A stretch of 64,000 bases of DNA from positions 1 to 64,000 of the forward strand of contig WHVA01000119.1 of the NCBI GenBank assembly GCA_015179125.1, written 5' to 3'. Below are positions 9,092-19,806 of this stretch, piece by piece. Source of the stretch: Gautieria morchelliformis (taxonomy: Eukaryota; Basidiomycota; Agaricomycetes; Gomphales; Gomphaceae). Position 1 is the stretch's first letter; each line of letters begins with the position of its first letter. The notes under the pieces were generated by a model, which searched no databases, was not told where the DNA came from, and was given only the letters and a program-made list of their open reading frames with translations. Both the position numbers and the translations under genes were made by a program.

Positions 9092-9421
9092 CTCCTCCCC
9101 AAGAAAAGTGAAACAACGTTGTTGTGAGCCACATTGGACAAAAAGAAAAAAAACGTCAGAAAGCCGAGTCGGTTCGCACTGGGTTGTTACGGTCGCTTCT
9201 GTTATTTGGCTACGGGGTGGATATATGGGTTCGCCGCTGCAGCTGCTAGCCTGTGGAGTCTGTGACATGGGTTGGTATAGGTCTTCAGCTTCTTCTAGTT
9301 CTTCTTCTGTAGGTTCTGCTGGTGATGGTCCTCCTTGTTCGTCCTCTGGTGTCTCTGGGAGTGCGAAGTTAAAAGGGAGCTCGTCCTCGGCGGCTTCTGG
9401 TAGCTCATCTAACGTTCATAA
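9035..9421 (-). pseudogene. C-terminal tail of a gypsy polyprotein
   Basis: An open frame of about 129 codons without an upstream ATG runs into the LTR. It is acidic and Glu/Pro-rich (EDELPFNFALPETPEDEQGG, then TEEELEEAEDLYQPMS) and ends with a basic stretch. This is typical of the linker after integrase in gypsy elements. No catalytic domain remains. The frame is closed upstream by a stop near 9424, where the element is cut off. Confidence 0.45.
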
Positions 9422-9547
9422 AAGGATGTTACTGCGGCATTTGATCTTGGACTGTGCCGCGAGGTTCGTACTTTCGTCTCATGGTGTTAAATGTCATGAT
9501 CAGCTTATTGTAACATTAGATTTACGCGCAGACTACGTTTTTCCACC

Positions 9548-10657
9548 CAAGGTCCCGACCACCATGCGTCACCTGACAGAGGGAGTGGTTATGAATCCGA
9601 TTCTCTGCACGAGTGGCCAATCTTCAGTCTGTCATCTAAGCATTTTGATCAAGTGAATACCAATACCTGTTCTCTAGCTGATATTGTCCAAGGCTCCAGG
9701 CTTCTGATTACCTGCCACCGTAAGTAACTTATAGATTGCACGCTCTTGTACCTATAATTTATTATTGATTAGGTCCGAAATATGTCAACATTTGGGCATA
9801 TGCGATTCTTTGGCTGACTGCCGGTGCTACCGCAAACAATTACATTGCCATCGCAATCGCCGCTGTGACCTGACCCGTATAGTTTTTCTTGTATCTTGTC
9901 ATCATTCATAGTTTACCATTGGCACAGGTAAACGCCGACCCAAGGGATGCCGCTACAAGAAGAATTCAGGACGGAAATGTGCAGGACACCAAAATGCCCT
10001 TGTTTCAAGGCTGGACGGGAATGTGATCCAGAGCTATGCCGAAAATGTGGCGCAAAGTAGGCCCTAATCAAACATTAAAAACCTTATATCTAATTTTATT
10101 TTGACGTAAGAGGTGAAGTTGGCGGTATCAACATCCTCAATGACAAGATGACGGATGCTCGTGGGTGGGTTGCCCTATTAGCGTCATTAGAATCAATTAG
10201 TTAACCAGAACAGAGTTCAAACTCGACATCTGAGGCGCAACCATCTCTTTGGTCTCAATGCCGAATGGACAATTGACGCTGCCCTAGTCGGTAACGAGAT
10301 GAGGCTCATTAACCATGCGCAGCGGGGGCTGGCAAATTGTAGGGCAGAGGGTATGTTTATGTCTTCTTCTCTTGAATATGGTTTATGGTGCCGATCACAC
10401 GCTGTCCGATGGATAGTTCGAGAGGTGAACGGCGACCATCGTATGGGTTGTGAATCTTTCGCCCTGCTGCTTCTAACCTGCCCAATTGACCTAGAGATGT
10501 ATTCTATGAGTATACGCTCGTGAGTGTGAAACTGACCAACCAAAAGAATCCTGATATGTTTCATAACAGTCAAGAAATCAATACACCCCGGGTCTTCATG
10601 GACTACGGGGAGGAGTACTTCACCAGTGGGGTGACTGGTGGTACGCCTAGGGCATGA
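9548..10657 (+). pseudogene. E(z)/EZH2-like CXC-SET histone methyltransferase, decayed C-terminal fragment
   Basis: The parent family methylates histone H3 K27 in Polycomb complex PRC2. A first segment (9548-9720) precedes a pre-CXC Cys cluster: EICQHLGICDSLADCRCYRK then CHRNRRCDLT, spliced to [13 protein letters not shown]. The CXC signature follows one frame off: [20 protein letters not shown]. Restoring one A in the AAA run near 9973 would explain the shift. SET pieces then appear: GLNAEWTIDAALVGNEMRLINH, VNGDHRMG and finally MDYGEEYF before the stop at 10655-10657. The first half of the SET domain is missing and the NH motif is altered. The fragment starts right after a truncated gypsy element, which may have removed the 5' half. 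Confidence 0.75.
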
Positions 10658-10659
10658 GG

Positions 10660-11050
10660 TAAACGATGATTTCTATGTCCACATTGTAGGTCGGTTAAGT
10701 CGATCTCGCATATCGTATCAAACCATTTCCAAGAGGGTGGCGAATTCTATATGTACACTCAAGTTGCTGTATGAGTTTCAAGATACTACTTCGTGTTCTC
10801 ATGCTCCGGCATCAGCACGCGCTCGATGCGGTTCACAGACCTTATCTGCACCGTGTTAACAGAGAACCTTTTACAGCCGTTGGAAATGGGTCTCGGGTTA
10901 TCGGTGTGAAGTCTGGTCGCCTACAATCAAGAGTATACATCGTGGGGTTGAAAAACGGGAATCCGACGCAAGCCAACATTTCTAAGGAAGAAGCCACCAG
11001 AAATCATAGAACACATCTTCCCGGAGGAAAGCAAGTGATTTTCACTTTCC
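10660..11050. other. Intergenic, no supported gene
   Basis: Short open frames on the plus strand have no recognisable motif and no convincing splice structure. Confidence 0.4.
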
Positions 11051-11051
11051 A

Positions 11052-11380
11052 TTAGCCGATATATGCGGCAGTTGTAATAAACTCGACGTCCTGAAGCCCC
11101 ATCTCTGCTTTGATGGAGCGAGCGTCATCGCTTTCTTCGAAGAGGTCGTACATGCGCTGGATCGCAACGAAGTCGTCAATGGCCATTTTGTGCGTGAGGA
11201 CAACAAAACTGTGTTGCCCTTCATAAGCGCATGACCTTATACGGGCCCGAAGTTGTGTTTGGTGAGGTAACGGTTCCCTTGAACGGTGTAGCAATCCTGT
11301 TGTAACTCAACACCACGCGCCGCAAACCGCTCCTTGATTTGAATGGGGGTGCACTTGTAGCCTCCAATAAGAAGATACAT
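11052..11380 (-). pseudogene. Uncharacterised short gene with stop and frameshift
   Basis: An ATG at 11380 opens MYLLIGGYKCTPIQIKERF...RYLTKHNFGPV, which meets a TAA at about 11247. Shortly after, another frame continues in the same style: AYEGQHSFVVLTHKMAIDDF, then RMYDLFEESDDARSIKAEMG, and stops at 11052. The two halves look like one about 108-residue protein separated by a stop plus frameshift. The spacer is too short to be an intron. Family unknown. Confidence 0.45.
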
Positions 11381-11642
11381 CCTTTAGCGAGTTGTCAGTG
11401 TATCAACATACAGAGATGATTCTATGACTGACGAAAAAGGATTTACTTTGGAGTAAAAGTCGGGTGTTGAAGGATGACTAGATGGCCGCCGGGAAAACAC
11501 TATGCAGCAGCGGGTATCCGTGGGTGCCACACGGAGTCAAGCACAAAAGGGGTCTGCTGCCTCCAGCAATTGTTAGATTCTTCTCTTTCTACCTAGCAGG
11601 ATAGCTAGCCCAGTCGCAGAGCCTTTGCAGAGTATTGAAGGT

Positions 11643-13641
11643 ATGAGTCACCTTTCCTGTCACGGGTGACCGTCCTTCCATCGTCATCGACATCCCGTAT
11701 GTCCTTTCAAGCAGTGATTGGACAAGCAAAACTCAAATGTCAGTTTTAGTTTTTACCTTCTCTCAGAGATGGCTTTAAAACTTTCTTTGGCGCAGCCCTC
11801 ACTCAATCTTTAACGTGTCTTTCGCGGTATAGTGATGACATTGTCATTCGTGCAAGTCCAGAGGCTCTTTTTCTTATAGCCATAAGCTCTTCAAATACCG
11901 CGTTCGCTCGTGTCAAGTTCACATCAGAATTCTTTCGCATATATAAAGTTAACCCACCCACACTGTTCGGGTCGACATCTCAGCCTCCTTCTCACTTGGA
12001 AGACCACGGAACAGTCACTGGGCAGCTACTTGTCAAGGTCTCAACCTTTATATTAATTGATGTCTTGATCTCGTTGACAGCATCTTAATCTTGAGGCCTT
12101 ATTATCAATACTCAAACATAAAACTGTCGACAAAACTGTAGATCGCTGTGAATTGTCTATTGTAGAACGTGACCAGGATATACACCACGCCAGTGACAAT
12201 GAAGTGGAGAGCTTGGAGAGCAAGTTAATTATCCGACTTTACTGCAAACACGGTGAGTGGCCCGCTCGACTGCCGTATTGATTTGGTTGTTTTCGTGACA
12301 CGAGGCGCGTGAAATGTCGTTTTACGATTTCACATTTACATGACGGTGAAGAACCTATGTCGAAACATACACTATGATTACCTTTTGATTGGTTTTAGCC
12401 ATCGTATTGACACGCTTTCTTATATCGCAACCAACATAGGCGTCGTTAAAACCCACCGTCTTCTGTTATCGTTGACGGACCTCCAAGGGCCTCAGCTGGT
12501 AGCTTCCCCCATGCAATCCCACGTGACTATTGGTCCGCGCGCACTGAAAGACATTCTTGATCACTTTCCGCATACAAAGGGGACAAAGAGCGATCCTGAA
12601 CTCGTGTGGCTGTTCGGCATCGATGACATCAAAGTCAAAAGCATGCAGCTGGGTGGGGATGCCAGAGGTATGTCTCTCTTTCCCTCGATCTATGTTTTTC
12701 CGCTTTGATAGAGACAGAGATATCTCTAACGTAGGAAAGTCGTTGATATCTACAGAAATCCTAATGAGTGCCGAAGAATTTGACTCGTATGATATTTATG
12801 AGCCACCTCTCAGTCTAGGATTTCACCTGCGGGAGTTCACCGTGCGTATAGCATCAGACGAGCGGTTTGGTATTTTTTTATGAACTTGCTTTCAAACAGG
12901 CAACGATAGCCCTTGCGGAATCTTTATCTGTCGCACTTGACATGCAATTCACGGAGCATGCGTCACCCCTATACATAAAATTCAACACAGACGCATTTGA
13001 TGCAGAGTTTTTCTTCGTAATATCTACAACTCAGAGTTTATATGACTCACTGTCGCCATCCAAGAGACCGAAACCTATCAACTTACGCAAGCGAGGTCGC
13101 GAAGGCGGCCAAAATGCCGAAAACGCGGGCGATGGTGAGAGTGCAATGTGGTCGACGAGAAAAAGGCCACTGCGACAGGCATCGCCACCGGAGGGTGGTG
13201 CCTGTAGTCAAAATGCGGATTTGCGCAATGCTCCGAGCCATGGCGATCTTCCATCTGCGACTGGCGCACGAGACCAGTTGGGCGACCAGGAGCCACTTTT
13301 TTTGCAAGGCGCGTCGCAGCTATCCAATGCTGATCTTGAAGTGCTCCGTTCATCTGGGCTGGGGACTGAGCATATGGACTTTGAAGAATTTGAGGCAATG
13401 ATGGCGGCTGACGGGGAGGAGGTAGGGATGAGTACTGCTGTCGAGAATGTAAAGGAAGACAACGAGGGTAGTAGAGGTCAACAAGAGTGGGAGCTAGGGA
13501 TGGATCGTGACCAACATATGTGGCCGAGCCAAGTGCCTGTCACTGAAGGGGTAGATAAGGCAATTCTCGTCAGCTTTCTTCCTGTTTTCCTTACTGACAA
13601 TTGTCTAACCGCAGGCATTTCGCCCTCTGTTTGACGACTGA
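11643..13641 (+). CDS. RAD9: RAD9, 9-1-1 DNA-damage checkpoint clamp subunit
   Basis: RAD9 forms the PCNA-like RAD9-RAD1-HUS1 ring loaded at damaged DNA to trigger ATR/Mec1 signalling. Exons: 11643-11665 (tentative), 11767-12037, 12081-12252, 12440-12667, 12735-12841, 12900-13550, 13615-13641; total 492 codons plus stop. Recognised conserved phrases in order: LTCLSRYSDDIVIRASPEAL, LESKLIIRLYCKHGVVKTHR (across intron 3), VTIGPRALKDILDHFP, SAEEFDSYDIYEPPLSLGFH, LREFTATIALAESLSVALDM, FFFVISTTQ. A long acidic/Ser-rich tail follows, ending with the fungal-type terminus FRPLFDD. The tail is where ATR and CDK sites normally lie. The start is uncertain: the first coding exon may be the short one beginning MSHLSCHG, which gives the correct phase but not the usual N-terminus. 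Intron 3 is long (187 bp). No disabling change is seen. Confidence 0.88.
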
Positions 13642-14106
13642 GTGATGAGTAGAGCTTCATCGTTGTATATATTTCCGTGTGTGAGGATATGATGCCAGCC
13701 ACGGGTACCTAAGGAATTGCGTTTATACAAGTAAAGTGTAAACATGCTGCAGCTTGGTTACGTTGGATGAATCCGGGCATTTCAGCTCAGAGAGCGAGTG
13801 GGGAATTCAGTACGGCAAGTTAGCAGTATTGCACAGCTGCAACAACTTCGTGGGCTACATACTGCTCCTCAGCAATGTGCAACCAATGCATCGGCTGAGA
13901 AGTGATCGATTGGAGTGACAAGATGGACTCTAGCAATACTAACGCTGATATCATATAAAGATGTTATTCTCAGCTGACCGTATATATGATCTCATCGAAG
14001 ATTAAGCCATGGGTCGATGCATCTTGAGTTAAATGAAGCTTCTCCGGATGCCGGCCGATATTTTATCGAAGGCTATATATATGTTAGTGGCCGCAAGATC
14101 GCCACA
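13642..14106. other. Intergenic region between RAD9 and tRNA-Pro
   Basis: No gene is supported. It presumably contains the RAD9 3' end and the tRNA upstream flank. Confidence 0.5.
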
Positions 14107-14201
14107 GGCTTGATGGTCTAGTAGCATGATTCTCCCTTCGGGTTTTCCCGGATAGTTATCCACCATGGGAGAGGTCCCGGGTTCAATTCCCGGTCAGGCC
14201 C
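14107..14201 (+). tRNA. tRNA-Pro(CGG) with a 23-nt intron
   Basis: Acceptor GGCTTGA pairs with TCAGGCC, discriminator C. The D-arm and box A (TGGTCTAGTAG) match eukaryotic tRNA-Pro. The anticodon stem CTCCC/GGGAG encloses TT-CGG-G, then a 23-nt intron (14143-14165) at the canonical position 37/38, then T. The T-arm is CCGGG/CCCGG with box B GGTTCAATTCC. A TTTT polymerase III terminator follows at 14202-14205. All stems pair, so it should be functional. Confidence 0.95.
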
Positions 14202-14205
14202 TTTT

Positions 14206-14922
14206 ATCGCTTTTGCGAAAAAACATGATATTAATAATCAACCTGGAAATTTTTTTCTTTCCAGTCACACCGCTTTGGCACAATCGGTAGTCGGGCTAGT
14301 ACTGCTAGGAATATCGTACAAAAGTACATGTTTGTATTACTGTAATGATTTCATGGGTCGTACTTATACATTGTAAAATCTATAAACACATTGGAAAATG
14401 AAATGGTTGTCGGGCGACTCATAAGCCCGTCTTCAAGTTCGGAAGACAGGCACTTAAATCGCCAGGCCGAGCGTACTCGAGCGTAACATTTGTCTTGGCC
14501 TTCACCAGAACCGCTATCAGGGTGGACAGAAAACTTCCTGTGCGGGCAGAGACGGGCCAGAATGAGATATAATAACAGAATATGGGAACCGAGTCACGCG
14601 TATGCATGGCGTCGTTGAGACTCCAAAGGCTGGGACAGTCACGTGGGACAGTATAAGTATCCGTGCGGAATTACGAGGAGCATTTGTACCACTCACAACG
14701 GCCGCCCGGTATAAAGTTAGAGAATTATGTGTACGTGAGGCAATTTGAAAAGCGCAAGTGTCTGAAAAACTTGCATAATGCGCAGCATGGCCAAGTCCAA
14801 GTGAGCTGACATGGCTGGTGAGGCGCATGGATCACCCTCGTACCTTGACATTCGTGCATTGCTATATCGAATACATATCGCATGTCTCCTATCGCATAAT
14901 GTGACCCTCACCAGCGTATACC
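14206..14922. other. Intergenic, no supported gene
   Basis: Only short frames without recognised motifs. A tRNA-like box A word near 14270 is not followed by a complete tRNA. Confidence 0.45.
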
Positions 14923-15102
14923 CCTGTGGTCGTTATCGTCCCACCCCATTTCCACGACGCTCAACGTCAAGCCACCAAGGACGGTGGCGTCATCGCAGGC
15001 CTTGAGGTCCTGCGTGTCACCAACCATTCAGCCGCTGCCATCGCATACGGTCTGGATAAGGAAGGCGGCGAGAGTTAGGTCATTGCCTATGATCTTGGTC
15101 GG
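14923..15102 (+). pseudogene. Hsp70/BiP ATPase-domain fragment
   Basis: The frame reads [40 protein letters not shown] and LDKEGGES, then a TAG stop, then VIAYDLG. This is the well-known Hsp70 stretch around [15 protein letters not shown] and [15 protein letters not shown]. Substitutions at invariant sites (YFN to HFH, NEPTA to NHSA) and the internal stop mark it as a dead fragment of about 60 codons. An intron-like boundary precedes it. No other Hsp70 sequence is seen nearby. Confidence 0.85.
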
Positions 15103-15383
15103 GTGTTTCGTTACTCTTCATCAATGACGGTGTTTTCAAATGATATTTCTCGTTAGCGGATAGGCTGGTAGGATGATCCACCAAAGCACTTAAAGCATGT
15201 AGATCTACTGAGCGTAAGGTTGAATCGGGAAATCGGCCGGGACATCACTAAGCTATCACGTGACCGCTTGCATATGCTGCCCACACCACATCGATCGATA
15301 GCGACCTATGTTTCTGAATCTTCGCTACGGGACACGCACTTAACCTGCGCCTTGTACACAGCTATCAACTTCTCTGGACTGAT

Positions 15384-16019
15384 TCACGCCTGGTGAATTG
15401 TCCACACCGCCGCCTGGTACTCATCCCCGAACTCCTCCTGGTCGTACTGTGCCAGTCGCATGTTGGATTGAGCGCACCTGCTGGCTGACTGCAAGGCTGA
15501 TGCCGACACCTTTTCCTCTACTCTCGTCGATGTATTTGCATTGTAGTGCTTTGCACATGCCCTCATGTGCCGGTTGAGAGAGTCCGGTCTCATGTACCTC
15601 TTGTTTGGGTTGTTGGGGTGGCGGCAAAAGGTAAATGGACACCGCGCAGCATAGCTGTTTCCTACTTGCATCCTAGCCGGCGTGTTCATGATAGTTGCCT
15701 CAGCCATGACCATCTTCTTCTTCTGGATTTGTTTCCACTCCTTCATGGCGTGGCAGCTATACCAATGTCGCGCGACTTTCCATCCGGCAGTGGAGGCCAT
15801 GTTGAGGCCACACGGTTTGCCTTTTCGCGACACGTACTTACAGATGCGCTCTTCTGTAAGCATGATGTCTGTAATAGGCGCTGTGGGCGGGGTGCGGCGG
15901 CGGCGAGTGCGGGTAGGGCTCGGTGTAGTTGGTGTTGGGGTCTTTGGCACTGAATTGCGCAGCGCGGGATCGTTGACCGGCCTGGAGCCTCCCTCCAACT
16001 GCTCCAGATGAGCGGTCAT
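15384..16019 (-). CDS. Uncharacterised Cys/His-rich (zinc-finger-like) protein, 211 aa
   Basis: Start chosen at the first true ATG of the frame (16019), giving MTAHLEQLEGGSRP. Residues about 25-50 are Pro/Thr/Arg-rich with a basic run (RTRRRR), a possible nuclear signal. A first Cys/His set reads ICKYVSRKGKPC then HWYSCHAMKEWKQ. A second reads CPFTFCRHPNNPNKRYMR then LNRHMRACAKHY, which resembles a C2H2-type finger with a long loop. The tail is acidic. The architecture fits a nucleic-acid-binding protein, but no family is recognised. It is intronless as read and lies 287 bp downstream of another minus-strand gene. Confidence 0.55.
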   Translation of the reverse strand: MTAHLEQLEGGSRPVNDPALRNSVPKTPTPTTPSPTRTRRRRTPPTAPITDIMLTEERICKYVSRKGKPCGLNMASTAGWKVARHWYSCHAMKEWKQIQKKKMVMAEATIMNTPARMQVGNSYAARCPFTFCRHPNNPNKRYMRPDSLNRHMRACAKHYNANTSTRVEEKVSASALQSASRCAQSNMRLAQYDQEEFGDEYQAAVWTIHQA

Positions 16020-16305
16020 GGTCGGTGGCACGAATGTGGTATCACATGCGTGGCCATCGTCGTGACTATTCTTGTTTGGTTGGTAGTTGGGGATGGATCT
16101 GTCCAATCATTGGTTAAACGCTGTTCGCACGTCTCCCAACATGTACTCACTGGTTCTGAACCCCAACTACGACTTGTGGATGCTTGCTGCCTGTTTGGTG
16201 GTGACTATGGGCCGTCGCTTCGTTGCCGTAGCTTGACAACGATGCCCCTAGACAAGGTATATCAGCATGAGCCCCCTCCGTGTCTCTCTAAGCACAGTAG
16301 AAAGG

Positions 16306-17279
16306 TTACGCACAGTTGATTGCAGCAAGCTCAGTATATCGTAATTGGACAGAGTCTTGCGACAGCGGGAGGTGACTATGGGCTTCACTCGTCCACTCGT
16401 AATATTGGAATCCGTTGACAGGCATGGAGCCCTGGGCGGTTGCACTGTCGGTAAATGTCATGGTTTGAGTGGGGGTATCAACGTGACATTTCTCTGCCGC
16501 GACGAGGTACCTCTGGTGTGCCTGATTTGTGCAAGCAGTGTCCTGTTCATGTGAGTGTTGCTCCCAGGAACTAGGAAAGCGTGGCGTCAGTGTATGCGCT
16601 ATCGACAAGTCAGCGATGCGTACTTTTGCGGTTGCTGGAGGGGATGCGATGCACGCATCATCCACGTATTCCAGGACGACTGCGTGGGCACAGGGCGAAT
16701 GCCCAGGTTATTGTGCGGGTTAGGGTAACCTTTTCGTCGATTTATGGTGAGTTTAGGGACGGCTATATGAAAGCTAGACGTACCTGGGGACCCGATCGCT
16801 TCGACGTGGTGAGCGTCGAGCGCGTCCATTCTTGCCCCGTTTGCCGCCACGTCCCCATAGTGGTTGGAGACGAGGAATGGACCGGGTGCGTAAATCTCGC
16901 GGGGCGGGACGGATGCTGGCGCAATGCGTGAGGTGATCGTGCTGCCCTGCCCTGCCACTGTGAGGCCGGCATCTTGACCAGCAAACACACCCTGTAACCC
17001 GGTTGATGGGTCGATCGCGCTGGCGAGCGCGTGTGTCAACGGGTCGAAACCGCCAATGGTATCCCACGGGACCCTATGATGCCACAAGACAAGATCGGAT
17101 CCATCTTAATAGACAAGCTGAGGAGACTCACGTATGGTCTGGATGGTGATTCACACTTGAGCTGGCAGTAATATAAGCATGCGATAGACACAGTGGCTCA
17201 ATAGGTCTAGCGGCACAACTGACCTCCGATTGATGATGGCGGGCAAGGAAGGAAGGAATGGGTCGAAATACTGAGGCAT
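16306..17279 (-). CDS. Uncharacterised six-exon gene, 226 aa
   Basis: Hand-built exons on the minus strand: 17224-17279, 17132-17161, 16784-17073, 16624-16729, 16511-16570, 16306-16444. Introns are 53-66 bp with GT-AG ends, and the frame stays open across all five (681 nt). The start MPQYFDPFLPSLPAIINRR was chosen because the upstream sequence has in-frame stops, but an earlier exon is possible. The product has no Cys clusters or membrane segments. It contains PWDTIGGFDPLTHALASAID and a Pro/Asn/His-rich centre, and ends QLRYTELAAINCA. Not recognised; possibly a promoter-proximal-type disordered regulator, but that is a guess. Real splicing support would need RNA data. Confidence 0.5.
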
Positions 17280-17402
17280 TCTGTGCCACAAGAAAGCAGA
17301 ATCCACAAGTGACTGGTAGGATAAACTCGTTTTGTTCGCCGTTATATACTCACCTTCGCAGGCGCCTTTATTCAAAGCACCATGCCGTCGGAGCGTCCGC
17401 AA

Positions 17403-17960
17403 CTATCATCTGGCATACAGTATGTGCTTGTTCCCTACGCGTCAGCCAATCCTTATCGAGGGCTTTGTCTCCGAATGCCCTCGCGGCAACTCAAGTGACG
17501 AATGATTCCGAGACAACGACATCTGGACTTATCCTTTATAGATTATATAGCAATATGGATATTTGACGTTGGCGTATTACAGTAGCGTTCTTGAACACAT
17601 CGGGACGAAAACGGCCATCCGCGAAGGTGCATCGAACCCCCAACTCGGCATCTCAAGTGACATCTTACGGAACGTCAAATGACAGGGCGCAATTGACACT
17701 ATTTAAAATTGACCAGTCTGATACACAGGCAGACCTTAAGATAGAACCCGTATGAACCCACTCCGCGTGGGAACCAAATTTATACTCAGCTTGATTTCGG
17801 CCTAGCTAAGCCCGGTGTCAACGCCAAAAATTGTTCCGCACAAGTTGGGGCTCACACTGGGGCCTCTTCTCGTGGTCCGTGCCATCGGTCCCACTGCAAC
17901 GCCCCCTCTCGTCGCCCAAATCCGGTAACACCAGCCCATGATGGCGTCATATACGGGTCC
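17403..17960. other. Intergenic, no supported gene
   Basis: Short frames only, with no recognisable motif on either strand. Confidence 0.4.
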
Positions 17961-17962
17961 GG

Positions 17963-18634
17963 GTGATCGCCCAACATGGCGCGATCGTCAGTGTGAGATA
18001 TCATACGCTCATTCATGTCACTAACACTGAGTTCGGCTCCCAAGGGTGGCGTCCTGATGCGAAGGGGCAGTGTCAGTGTCAGGCCTGCCAAGATGCTCGC
18101 TGGCGCCCCACCCGTCAAGCACGCAAACATGAGGACACACAGGTTCACCGGCGCAACATGGAGTACCGACAATCCTCCAGTTCCGCCTTGAGTTCCAGGG
18201 TGTTGCCCAGGAGTTCCAGCACGTCGACACACTCGGTGCGCGCCGCCCCCACAGTCACAGGTGATATGCCCGTGGATGACCCAGGTCGGCTGGCCAAAGA
18301 GAGCGATTTTCTGTCGCATCTCGATTGGGAGCCATTTCAAGGTGAGATTGCGTTGGATGGGGTCACTCATGTACACAAGCCCATTGGTGGCCCCTCATGG
18401 TTGAATGCTGGCACCAACACTCGTTTACGGGGGTCCCCGCGGGAGTGGGCGGTTCTCGATGTGGCTAGACTGCTCGAGGAGTATCTGGAGCTGTGCGAGG
18501 TTCCAGCCGACCAACGCTCCGATCAATCGGATGAGGCTCTTTCCGATGCAGACAGTCGGTTGTCCGCTTCGGAGCCCTCTAGGCCACATACAGGTAATAC
18601 GTCGCCCTGGGTTTCACTCGGATTGACCATGTGA
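17963..18634 (+). CDS. Uncharacterised protein with N-terminal Cys/His cluster
   Basis: The open frame has no ATG at its upstream end; the first ATG is at about 18159 (MEYRQ), so an upstream exon is likely. Early residues read KGQCQCQACQDARW then ARKHEDTQVHRRN: C-x-C-x2-C plus two His, a zinc-binding-like pattern similar in style to N-termini of Agaricomycete transposon proteins. Ser-rich residues follow, then a well-formed region: ESDFLSHLDWEPFQ, GGPSWLNAGTNTRLRGSP and LDVARLLEEYLELCEVPADQ. A possible splice donor (GTAATA) at about 18594 suggests the true 3' end may differ. Could be the first exon of a degraded transposase gene or a host gene. Confidence 0.45.
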   Translation: MIAQHGAIVSVRYHTLIHVTNTEFGSQGWRPDAKGQCQCQACQDARWRPTRQARKHEDTQVHRRNMEYRQSSSSALSSRVLPRSSSTSTHSVRAAPTVTGDMPVDDPGRLAKESDFLSHLDWEPFQGEIALDGVTHVHKPIGGPSWLNAGTNTRLRGSPREWAVLDVARLLEEYLELCEVPADQRSDQSDEALSDADSRLSASEPSRPHTGNTSPWVSLGLTM

Positions 18635-18639
18635 AGAAT

Positions 18640-19260
18640 AAGAGTGACTGAGTTTTTGTTTGAGTGAGAATAAGATTCAGACTTCGAAGTGAAGTCGAAT
18701 CGAGTAGGGTGTTGTTCTGTAGAAAATGGTCTATGCAGTGTATATGCGTAGTGAGACGGAATCTAACGCAAGCGAAGTATCTCGAGACGAAAACTTGTGT
18801 GGGTAACAGGTGAGTTCAATTAACTGTCAGGTACGGTACAAGAGTTGACTATTTGTCTGAAGTGTGGGATGAGCGAGGACGCAAGGGGAGGGGGTACATA
18901 GGAAGGTACGTGTGTGCAGCTCAGGGGTTGATGCACCAGGTGCTGCGGTGAGCGTGTGTATTACTAGTTGATAGGGGAAAAGGTGTGTGTGATAGGGAGG
19001 ATTAGAAATGAGGGAAATGTGTTTAGAATGGAGAACAGAAAGAAAGAAAGAAAGAACATATGCGACGGACTAGCCGTCGACTTGTTCCACGGATCAGTGT
19101 GTCTCAGGCTCGGGCTATATCTTGGTTCAGGGATGGGTGAATGGGTCGTTGGATCAGTTGCATGTCTGCGGGTTGATAGGGTATTGTGGTATGAGGTGTG
19201 TGATCACGCATGGGTTTGAGGGGGTGTGTGTAGATTGGGGTGGGCTTGAAGTTGATGGGG
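18640..19260. other. Intergenic with (GAAA)n microsatellite
   Basis: No gene is supported. A short GAAA repeat lies near 19032-19055. The segment ends where similarity to the G1 leader begins. Confidence 0.5.
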
Positions 19261-19806
19261 AATTGTAAATAACCCGTGTATCTAGATTAGTTATTACATA
19301 ATCCCAGTGGGCCCCTTAGGGACCCACTGTATAGTTTATGTGTGGGAACCGGCTAGCGGTCCCCATCGCATCTTACCCTTACACTGTCACTATGTAGCAT
19401 CAGAATACCACACATTGGTCAAGTTCTGTCGTGCTCTTGTGACCTAAGGCTTAAGATAGATATCTTTACACCTTTTTGAACTATCCTGCGGTTGATCGCC
19501 ACGCGACCAACTGATAGTGGATTCGAAGCAACCTTGAAAAAGATCGCTGCGTCAACGATTAAACATCGTTGAGACCCTCCAGTAGACCTTCTACTGTCGG
19601 CTGCGAGCATGATGATTCCACGCAGTCGAAGACGGACATGAGCGACGAGCTCGAGGACCACACCCCAGGCGCAGCCCAGTGACACGACAGCTGACGCTAT
19701 CCTGGACTAAGAGACCGGGACAATAGAAGACGGAGAGATCGTAGATCTCACCGCCCTCGTCCCCTCAGTAGAGGACGAGGAAAATCCCGAACACATCTCG
19801 TCGAGC

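Noticed and set aside
9108-9656. 182-codon plus-strand frame with Ser-rich centre
   Set aside because: It is the antisense of the acidic gypsy Pol tail; the Ser runs mirror Glu codons. Its 3' part overlaps the E(z)-like relic in another frame.
14262-14310. Second tRNA-like start (TGGCACAATCGG box A word) after tRNA-Pro
   Set aside because: No matching acceptor, T-arm or box B follows within tRNA distance.
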